Positions 13,253 through 18,595 of a DNA stretch of 18,595 nucleotides are shown here, piece after piece. Where the stretch lies: the NCBI GenBank assembly GCA_023128965.1, contig JAGMCY010000083.1, positions 1 to 18,595 of the forward strand, written 5' to 3'. How positions within the stretch are numbered: position 1 is the stretch's first letter; each line of letters begins with the position of its first letter. The position numbers were made by a program, and so were the translations under genes. The notes under the pieces are model-generated. The model saw nothing but the letters and a program-made list of their open reading frames with translations, did not search any database and had not been told where the DNA came from. This DNA is from Candidatus Aenigmatarchaeota archaeon. Lineage in GTDB: Archaea; Aenigmatarchaeota; Aenigmatarchaeia; QMZP01; QMZT01.

Positions 13253-14383
13253 TCACAGCCTTATTTTGGGCTTAATAGTAACCATTATCTCCTTTGTGAA
13301 CTTGTAAGAATAGCCGATTTTGGCCGTTATCTGATACGTCTTTTCCTGCTTTATCCTGGTCGGATCATCGACTGTTATGGAACACAAATACTTTGGGGTT
13401 GATTTTTGTATGAAGCTTATGCTGTACTCATTTGTGTTTTTGGTTTGCAGGTGTTCCTTAATACAGTCTTGAATTATTATTGACTGCCCGTCCTTGATCG
13501 CCATTACTTTATTGTCTGCGTTTTCTATTTCCAGGCATACCTTGTTGAACGCCGCAGGGTTTATTGGCATGCTTCCTGTGAATGGTGTTGCTGTATTCAG
13601 TTTATCACAATCGAAAACTGCATTCCCTCCGGTCGCCCCAGATTCCGCTATTTCCAATATGCCTCCTCCCTTGTTCTCTATCCAGAAGCTCATTATCCCG
13701 CTGCCGGGATCTTGAACGCCTGGGGTGGCGTCAATGATTATTGGCTGGTTAAGGACTTCCACGTATGGTTTTACAGGACCTTCCCCTATTGTCGCTATTC
13801 CCTTTTCGGATAAGCTCTTCCCTTCAGAAACGAGTCTTTCCAATTCTTCCTTGTTCACAAAGGTGACCGAGCTTGTGGAGTACGTATTGTAATTGTATCT
13901 GGCGAGTATCCCTATCTTGCATTGAGTCTCAACGTTTACGTTATCCTTCGCTGTCAACTTCCATTCAACCACAACAGTCGATTGAGGATACATCGTCGTC
14001 GTGCAATCAACCATCCCCGTGCTTTGCTTGTAAGAAGGGGGGTTCGCCCCTGAACAAAATTCTCCTTTAACACCTCGTTCGTTCTCCATCCCGAACAAAC
14101 CGCAATCGTTGTACAAACCTATTGTCACGGGGGTCTTCCCGTATTCTGGTTTCTGCAGATTCTTGACTATCGCGCGCAAACGGATTGACTGGCCCGCACG
14201 AACGGTTGTGGTGGGTATCGCTTGTATGCTTTCGATCGAGACCACGTCGTGTCTTTCTTCCCTGATTTCCGTCCCCGGGAATATGTCAGGGAGGAACGGA
14301 ATCTCTATGTCCAGAAACGGGACCGTGCAACCAGAACTGAAAAGAACCAATAACAAAACGAGGGATGTGAAAATTTTTCTCAT
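13253..14383 (-). CDS. Surface lipoprotein D of a four-gene paralogous array
   Basis: At 376 residues this is the longest member and the first in transcription order. The signal peptide MRKIFTSLVLLLVLFSSGC gives a lipobox with C19 expected to be lipidated. A Pro/Phe-rich spacer (PFLDIEIPFLPDIFPG) precedes domain 1 (RAGQSIRLRAIVKNLQK). The shared module appears as ARYNYNTYSTSSVTFV then NKEELERLVSEGKSL. Domain 2 includes MSFWIENKGGGILEI, and the C-terminus YQITAKIGYSYKFTKEIMVTI matches the closing motif loosely. It is the most diverged paralogue, with a longer Cys-containing insert in domain 2. Its start faces the pilin-like gene across a 58-bp A/T-rich divergent promoter region. Confidence 0.85.
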   Translation of the reverse strand: MRKIFTSLVLLLVLFSSGCTVPFLDIEIPFLPDIFPGTEIREERHDVVSIESIQAIPTTTVRAGQSIRLRAIVKNLQKPEYGKTPVTIGLYNDCGLFGMENERGVKGEFCSGANPPSYKQSTGMVDCTTTMYPQSTVVVEWKLTAKDNVNVETQCKIGILARYNYNTYSTSSVTFVNKEELERLVSEGKSLSEKGIATIGEGPVKPYVEVLNQPIIIDATPGVQDPGSGIMSFWIENKGGGILEIAESGATGGNAVFDCDKLNTATPFTGSMPINPAAFNKVCLEIENADNKVMAIKDGQSIIIQDCIKEHLQTKNTNEYSISFIQKSTPKYLCSITVDDPTRIKQEKTYQITAKIGYSYKFTKEIMVTIKPKIRL

Positions 14384-14441
14384 GATATATTATTGGATAT
14401 ATTAGCATTTATTTTTATTGATGTCCCGAAAAACTATAATT
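14384..14441. promoter_or_regulatory. Divergent promoter region, lipoprotein array and pilin-like gene
   Basis: The 58 bp between the two starts are almost all A/T. An A/T box at 14407-14418 is centred about 29 nt from the lipoprotein D ATG (14383) and about 30 nt from the pilin-like ATG (14442). It could thus sit at the TATA position for either gene. No SD precedes either ATG. Confidence 0.45.
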
Positions 14442-14915
14442 ATGAAGGGCCAGTTTGTTTTCGAGTTCCTTATTGCGGGTTTGATCTTCTTCACCATTGT
14501 CGTTTACACCATAAGCTTTTTGAATGTGAACGTATCGGATTTCAAGAGCAAATTCTATCATAACCGGCTCCAGAGCAAGGCGATACAGGTATCCGAAGTC
14601 TTGATGGGTGGTGGATCTTACCTCAGTATTGCGGAGTCTTCAGAATTCAACCCGGCAAAGATTCAGGAATTCAACGAAAACTATTGTAATCTTAGCGAGA
14701 TAAGCACCTACCAAAATCTTGTCAATGATCTTCACCTTTATGAAACAACCGTTTACGGGGTTTTCTCGGATAACATTAAAATATACCTTTTTAGCCCGAG
14801 CGAAACGCTGCTTGATTGCGGGCCGGCGATCCCAAGGAATATAACGAAAGCCGAAGTCGGCAGGGTTGGTGTGTTTAACGGGGAGATGGCGAAACTGGAG
14901 GTTGTTGTTTGGTAA
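14442..14915 (+). CDS. Type IV pilin-like (pseudopilin-like) protein with Glu+5
   Basis: A 157-residue secreted protein. The N-terminus MKG|QFVFEFLIAGLIFFTIVVYTISF has a prepilin cleavage site after Gly3, Glu at +5 of the mature chain (E8), and a hydrophobic helix of about 20 residues, all hallmarks of type IV pilins and pseudopilins. The head has two Cys (in ENYCNLSE and LLDCGPA) and no recognisable fold. ATG 14442 is chosen because it puts the signal at the usual length and suits a leaderless transcript from the box at 14407-14418; ATG 14421 or TTG 14418 would add 7-8 residues. It diverges from the lipoprotein array, which suggests a shared surface function. It is unlike the pilin-like protein at 5984, which lacks Glu+5. 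Confidence 0.8.
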   Translation: MKGQFVFEFLIAGLIFFTIVVYTISFLNVNVSDFKSKFYHNRLQSKAIQVSEVLMGGGSYLSIAESSEFNPAKIQEFNENYCNLSEISTYQNLVNDLHLYETTVYGVFSDNIKIYLFSPSETLLDCGPAIPRNITKAEVGRVGVFNGEMAKLEVVVW

Positions 14916-14925
14916 ATTTACGAAT

Positions 14926-14935
14926 CTTAAATATT
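14926..14935 (+). promoter_or_regulatory. TATA-like box of the trkA gene
   Basis: CTTAAATATT is centred about 28 nt before the trkA ATG (14959). The sequence between is A/T- and pyrimidine-rich with no SD, which fits a leaderless transcript. Confidence 0.45.
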
Positions 14936-14958
14936 AACTTTCCCTATATATTGATAAC

Positions 14959-15600
14959 ATGAAAGTGATTGTGGTTGGCGGCGGGAGGATCGGGGAAGCG
15001 CTTTCACGGCTTCTCATAAAGGAAAAACACGACGTGGTTGTCGTTGAAAAGGATGAGAAGCTTGCCGAAGAGCTAGCCGAGAAACTGGACGCGCTTGTTC
15101 TCCACGGAGACGGGACGGATAAGAACATACTGAAGGATGCGAACATCGAAAAATCGGATGTCGTGGTAGCGGTTAGCGGGGATGACAAAACCAATTTGAT
15201 GATCTGCGAGTTCGCGAAGGGTGTTAACGTTCCGAACATCATTGCGAGGATAAACCAGTCTGACAACGAGGGGATATTCACTAAAATAGGGATAACCAAC
15301 CTCATCAACACCACAACAACCGCTATCCTCGCCTTCAAAAAGGCAATGGAAAAGCCCGGGAAACAGCTGGTCAACCTCGTGGCAGGAGGGAAGGGCGAGG
15401 TTTTCGAGGTGAGTGTCAGGAAGGATTCCAAGTTTGCGAATAAAAACATTATGGATGTCGTAAAGGGGTTTACGGTTGCGTGTATTTATCGTGATGACAA
15501 AATCCTAATGCCGGAACTGAAAACCAAGATCAAGGAAGGCGATATACTCACGATATGTTCGCCTCTTGAAGGGGTCAAAAAAATAGAGAAGATGGTTTAA
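14959..15600 (+). CDS. trkA: TrkA-type potassium channel/transporter regulatory protein (RCK)
   Basis: At 213 residues it has the TrkA-N plus TrkA-C layout. Residues 1-135 form a Rossmann fold with GGGRIG at 7-12 and the acidic E30 after the second strand (HDVVVVEKDE), as needed to bind NAD(H) or a related nucleotide. Residues of about 140-213 form the TrkA-C ligand-binding domain (GKGEVFEVSVRKDSKFANKNI...KEGDILTICSP). Such proteins form cytosolic gating rings on Trk/Ktr-type K+ transporters or channels. No transporter subunit is in the window. A small membrane protein starts 4 nt after its stop and is probably co-transcribed. Confidence 0.92.
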   Translation: MKVIVVGGGRIGEALSRLLIKEKHDVVVVEKDEKLAEELAEKLDALVLHGDGTDKNILKDANIEKSDVVVAVSGDDKTNLMICEFAKGVNVPNIIARINQSDNEGIFTKIGITNLINTTTTAILAFKKAMEKPGKQLVNLVAGGKGEVFEVSVRKDSKFANKNIMDVVKGFTVACIYRDDKILMPELKTKIKEGDILTICSPLEGVKKIEKMV

Positions 15601-15604
15601 TCAC

Positions 15605-15817
15605 ATGTTCAGGAAAATCAGTCAGATGAAATTAAAACATCAAACAATTTTTGCGGTTGTCATAGCATTTGCGGTAATATCTTTCTGGAGGGGGGTCTGG
15701 GGTCTGATGGACGAGTATTTGTTTCCTGATAATTATCAGCTGAGTTTATGGGCTTCTTTGATTTTAGGCCTCGCCATCCTTGTGGCAACCCATTACGTCA
15801 CAAAAGAATTGATGTGA
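15605..15817 (+). CDS. Small two-helix membrane protein
   Basis: The 70-residue protein has a basic N-terminus (MFRKISQMKLKHQ), a first membrane helix at about 14-34, a polar loop around WGLMDEYLFPDNYQLS (32-47), and a second helix at about 47-64. The RGVWGL-D-YLFP loop recalls a small conserved membrane protein found in other archaea and some bacteria, whose function I do not know. It follows trkA by 4 nt, so the two are probably one transcript, and it might associate with a K+ transporter; that link is only positional. Met8 is an alternative start. It ends 12 bp from the convergent COG2403 gene. Confidence 0.75.
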   Translation: MFRKISQMKLKHQTIFAVVIAFAVISFWRGVWGLMDEYLFPDNYQLSLWASLILGLAILVATHYVTKELM

Positions 15818-15829
15818 TTTTCGCTCGGT

Positions 15830-17155
15830 TTAGGTCTTGCCTCTCTTCAAAAACCTCTTCAGAACGTCCTTCAGGTCCGGCCTTCCCTTTTCCTTCAAAT
15901 GGTACGTGATGTAAACAGAGGGTTTGTTTATCTTGATCAGCTCGGCGAGGTCCATGGGCGTTGCGATTATCACGATGTCGCAGGGGGTTCTGTTTATCGT
16001 TTTCTCGAGCTCTTCAATCTGCCTTTTCCCGTAACCCAGGGCGGGCAGAACCTCCTTTATTTGTCTGTATTTTTCATACGCCCTCTTGATCGAGCCTACC
16101 GCGTACTTCTCCGGCTTAACGATTAATTTCGCTCCGAATTTTTTGGCTGCGACCCACCCCGCCCCGTAAGACATTCCCCCGTGCGTAAGCGTGGGTCCGT
16201 CTTCCACAACGAGGACTTTCTTGTTCTTTATCTCCCCCGGTTCCTCGCTCGAAACCTCTGAATTCGCGTGTATTATTTTCGCGTGAGAATTCGTTTTATT
16301 AACGGCCTCCAGCACCTTTTTTATATCCTCTTTTTTTGCTGTGTTCTCCTTGTTTATCACCACCACATCCGCCATCCGCAGGTTCGTCTCGCCTGGATAG
16401 TATTTCGTTTCGTGCTCTGGTCTGTGGGGATCAACAACGACTATGTGCAAATCCGGCTTGTAGAAGGGTGTATCATTGTTCCCTCCATCCCATAGGATTA
16501 TGTCTGCTTCCTTTTCCGCTTCTTTCAATATCCTCCCGTAATCCACCCCCGCGAAGACAACGAATCCGTTTTTGATGTGCTGCTCGTATTCTTCCCTCTC
16601 CTCGATCGTGCATTCGTGCCTGTACAAATCCCCGTAATCAGCGAATCGTTGGGCAATTTGCTTTCTCAGATCGCCGTAGGGCATTGGGTGACGGATGACA
16701 ACAACCCTGTAGCCCATTTCCCTTAGAATAATGGATATCTTTCTAGAGGTCTGGGATTTCCCGCAACCGGTTCGGACAGCGCATACCGAAATGACCGGTT
16801 TCTTGGATTTGATTGTGGTCGTTCCGCTTCCCATGAGCACGAAGTCCGGACCGAGTGAATTGACCAGGCTCGCCTTATGCATAATGTTTTCGTAGGAAAG
16901 GTCCGAATAGGCGAGGACGACGATGTCAACGCCGTGTTTTCTTATAAGATTTGGTAAATCCTCTTCTTGGTGTATGGGGATTCCTTTGGGGTAAAGTCTC
17001 CCTGAAAGCTCTTTCGGATACACCCTTCCGGAGATGTTCGGGATCTGTTCGGATGTGAAGCAGACCACCTCGTAATCTTTGTTGTCCCTGAAGAAAACGT
17101 TGAAGTTGTGGAAGTCTCTTCCCGCTGCACCCATTATGATAACCTTTCGCTTCAT
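15830..17155 (-). CDS. COG2403 P-loop protein, cyclic 2,3-diphosphoglycerate synthetase-like
   Basis: At 441 residues it has a Rossmann-like N-terminal half (VIIMGAAGRDFHNFNVFFRD) with the family's repeat-like SGRVYPKELSGRLYPKGIPI near 42-61. Then comes a P-loop, RTGCGKS at 128-134, a DGGNNDTPFYKPDLHIVVVDPHRPEHETKYYPGETNLRMADVVVINKENT segment with an NKxx base motif, and VVEDGPTLTHGGMSYGAG. The characterised homologue in a methanogen closes 2,3-diphosphoglycerate to the cyclic form with ATP; most family members are called only predicted GTPases. I would not assign cDPG synthesis without support. Its ATG overlaps the stop of the acyl-CoA synthetase alpha gene (ATGA, 17152-17155), so the two are coupled. 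Confidence 0.88.
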   Translation of the reverse strand: MKRKVIIMGAAGRDFHNFNVFFRDNKDYEVVCFTSEQIPNISGRVYPKELSGRLYPKGIPIHQEEDLPNLIRKHGVDIVVLAYSDLSYENIMHKASLVNSLGPDFVLMGSGTTTIKSKKPVISVCAVRTGCGKSQTSRKISIILREMGYRVVVIRHPMPYGDLRKQIAQRFADYGDLYRHECTIEEREEYEQHIKNGFVVFAGVDYGRILKEAEKEADIILWDGGNNDTPFYKPDLHIVVVDPHRPEHETKYYPGETNLRMADVVVINKENTAKKEDIKKVLEAVNKTNSHAKIIHANSEVSSEEPGEIKNKKVLVVEDGPTLTHGGMSYGAGWVAAKKFGAKLIVKPEKYAVGSIKRAYEKYRQIKEVLPALGYGKRQIEELEKTINRTPCDIVIIATPMDLAELIKINKPSVYITYHLKEKGRPDLKDVLKRFLKRGKT

Positions 17156-18519
17156 AGTTGTTCCTGACCGAAATCGTACAAAACCTTCATCGCCCTTGCA
17201 GCGCTCTGCGGGTAGGAAAAGGTCGGGATTCCAACATCCTCCATTGTCTTCTTGAGAACCTCTGTGTAGTCGCCTCCCGCGGATATCACAAAAATCGGCT
17301 TTTCGCTTGTTTTGAACGCATTTATGATCGTGTCCACTATTTCCCCTCCCAGCCTCGGGACCTGGAGTAAAACTATCAACCCCACCATATCAACATTCTT
17401 ATCCTTAACTGCGGCGTTTAGTGTGTGCTGGTATCTCTCGACGTCCGCGTCTCCTGTCAGGTCTATCGGGTTCTTGAGTATCACGTACGGCGGCATTTTC
17501 TTTCGAAGCGAATCCACGGTTTCCTTGGTCATCCTAGCGAGTTTTAATTCATTGTTTATCACGTGGTCTGCGAGCAGAACTCCAAACCCTCCTCCATCGG
17601 TTATTATTTGAACGCGATTCCCTTTGGGGCTTGGCTGTGAAGAGAGCGTACGGGCAAAATCGAACAGTTCTTCCATATCGTTCGCCTGTATAACGCCGGC
17701 CTGTCTGAAGGCAGCGGAGTACACTTCGGAAGATCCAGCGAGCGAGCCCGTGTGGGAGGAAACCGCCTTAGTTCCGGCTGCCGTAACTCCTCCTTTCAGA
17801 ATTATTATCGGCTTCTTCCCTGCTATCTTCTTTGTGATTTCAAAAAACTTCCTTCCCTCCCTCACCCCCTCAAAGTACGCGCATATAACCTTTGTTTTCC
17901 TGTCGTTTACCAAATATTCCATTAGATCCGCTTCGTCAACATCGACGGCGTTCCCGTAGGATACGAACTTCGATATCCTGTGTCCCTTCCTTGACATCCA
18001 GTCAATCACGACCGAACCGACAGCGCCCGATTGTGTGATGAATGCGATGCTGCCTGTTTTGGGTCTTCCTAGTTTGTATCTCGGGAGGAAAACTGTATCC
18101 ATCCCGCTCTCGGGGTCAAAAACACCCAGACAGTTTGGTCCGACAACCCTCATCCCGTATTTCTTGGATATTTTCTCGAGTTTGTCCTCGAGTTTCACGT
18201 TTCCTATCTCCTTGAATCCTCCGCTTATGATAATCGCGCATTTCACGCCCTTTCTTCCGCATTCTTCGAGCGCCTTCGGAACGAAGTCCGCCGGTATGGA
18301 TATCACAGCGAGATCCACCTTGTCTTTTATCTGCGTTACGCTCGCATAACATTTCCTCCCTAGAAGTTTTTCCGTCTTCGGGTTCACCGGGTAAACCCTT
18401 CCCCTGAAGTCGCCTTCCGCCAAATTCCTGTAAATCACGTGTCCTATCTTCTTCTGGTCCCTGGAAGCGCCTATAACAGCGACGCATTTCGGGTTGAAGA
18501 AATAATCGAGTTCGTTCAT
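17152..18519 (-). CDS. acdA: ADP-forming acyl/acetyl-CoA synthetase, alpha subunit
   Basis: At 455 residues this is full length for a separate alpha subunit. A CoA-binding domain (FFNPKCVAVIGASRDQKKIGHVIYRNL) is followed by two succinyl-CoA-synthetase-like ligase domains with GPNCLG at 127-132 and QSGAVG at 163-168. The phosphorylatable catalytic His is H256 in SSHTGSLAG. The enzyme converts acyl-CoA, ADP and phosphate to acid, CoA and ATP, the usual energy-conserving last step of archaeal fermentation. The ATP-grasp beta subunit is not in the window. The substrate (acetyl, indolyl-acetyl or other) is open. It starts 32 bp from a divergent gene and overlaps the downstream COG2403 gene by 4 bp. 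Confidence 0.93.
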   Translation of the reverse strand: MNELDYFFNPKCVAVIGASRDQKKIGHVIYRNLAEGDFRGRVYPVNPKTEKLLGRKCYASVTQIKDKVDLAVISIPADFVPKALEECGRKGVKCAIIISGGFKEIGNVKLEDKLEKISKKYGMRVVGPNCLGVFDPESGMDTVFLPRYKLGRPKTGSIAFITQSGAVGSVVIDWMSRKGHRISKFVSYGNAVDVDEADLMEYLVNDRKTKVICAYFEGVREGRKFFEITKKIAGKKPIIILKGGVTAAGTKAVSSHTGSLAGSSEVYSAAFRQAGVIQANDMEELFDFARTLSSQPSPKGNRVQIITDGGGFGVLLADHVINNELKLARMTKETVDSLRKKMPPYVILKNPIDLTGDADVERYQHTLNAAVKDKNVDMVGLIVLLQVPRLGGEIVDTIINAFKTSEKPIFVISAGGDYTEVLKKTMEDVGIPTFSYPQSAARAMKVLYDFGQEQL

Positions 18520-18527
18520 AAAGATAT

Positions 18528-18544
18528 TATTGAAACATTCAATA
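18528..18544. repeat. Perfect inverted repeat in the divergent promoter region
   Basis: TATTGAA (18528-18534) and TTCAATA (18538-18544) are exact reverse complements around ACA. The repeat occupies the middle of the 32-bp gap between divergent starts (18519 and 18552), where TATA and transcription-start elements for both genes must lie. It is a plausible regulator-binding site, though A/T-rich sequence makes chance repeats commoner. Confidence 0.55.
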
Positions 18545-18551
18545 TATTATT

Positions 18552-18595
18552 ATGGTTCGTAGGATAATATCCGAGAGGGGGGAGGAACTTCCGGT
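18552..18595 (+). CDS. 5' fragment of an unidentified gene
   Basis: An ATG at 18552 opens a frame to the window end, reading MVRRIISERGEELPV. Only 14 full codons are visible, so no family can be named. Its support is position: it is divergent from the acyl-CoA synthetase gene with a 32-bp A/T-rich promoter-like gap and no stop in frame. It does not look like the start of an ACD beta subunit. Confidence 0.4.
   Translation, partial: MVRRIISERGEELP

Overview
The window is archaeal chromosome. It carries a ribosomal stalk operon (L1, L10/P0, L12/P1), an archaeal-type alanyl-tRNA synthetase, a group II chaperonin (thermosome), endonuclease Q, an ADP-forming acyl-CoA synthetase alpha subunit and a cyclic-2,3-diphosphoglycerate-synthetase-like P-loop protein. 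It also has prepilin-like signal peptides, a tRNA gene with bulge-helix-bulge introns, TATA elements about 25 nt upstream of many starts, and a mix of leaderless and Shine-Dalgarno (SD) translation. The genome looks compact: several genes overlap by 4 bp, and two convergent pairs overlap at their 3' ends. These traits, with a tRNA-Ile of anticodon UAU, would fit a DPANN-like or similarly reduced lineage. That placement is inference; no rRNA is present to settle it.

Left part (1-5987, all + strand). The tail of an unidentified gene is followed by an overlapping pair of small membrane proteins: a YdjM/DUF457-like putative metal-dependent hydrolase and a short CDP-alcohol phosphatidyltransferase. 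Next come the L1-L10-L12 operon, with its own TATA box and leader, and then a probably leaderless alaS.

Middle (5984-9022). On the - strand a coiled-coil protein precedes a type IV pilin-like protein. The thermosome gene is upstream of them. A 166-bp region (8639-8804) between the thermosome and the tRNA holds divergent promoters and a 9-bp perfect inverted repeat. The tRNA (8804-8980) reads as tRNA-Ile(UAU) interrupted twice: a canonical 37/38 intron of 40 nt and a non-canonical T-loop 59/60 intron of 62 nt. Splicing gives an exact 75-nt cloverleaf.

Right-middle (9023-14915). Endonuclease Q on the + strand ends in a PCNA-binding (PIP) motif and converges on an array of four tandem - strand genes. 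Those four encode paralogous lipoproteins with a shared architecture: lipobox, Ig/CARDB-like domain, a conserved Y-x-Y/EL-rich module, a second Ig/CARDB-like domain, and a closing beta motif. Each has its own A/T box 24-29 nt upstream of its start. Divergent from the array is a pilin-like protein with Glu at +5. Together these look like an uncharacterised cell-surface locus and, with the unusual tRNA, are the most novel content here.

Right end (14959-18595). A TrkA-type regulatory subunit and a small two-helix membrane protein form a + strand pair. On the - strand, ACD alpha and the COG2403 P-loop protein overlap by ATGA. An unidentified gene starts divergently at 18552 and runs off the end; a perfect inverted repeat lies between the divergent starts.
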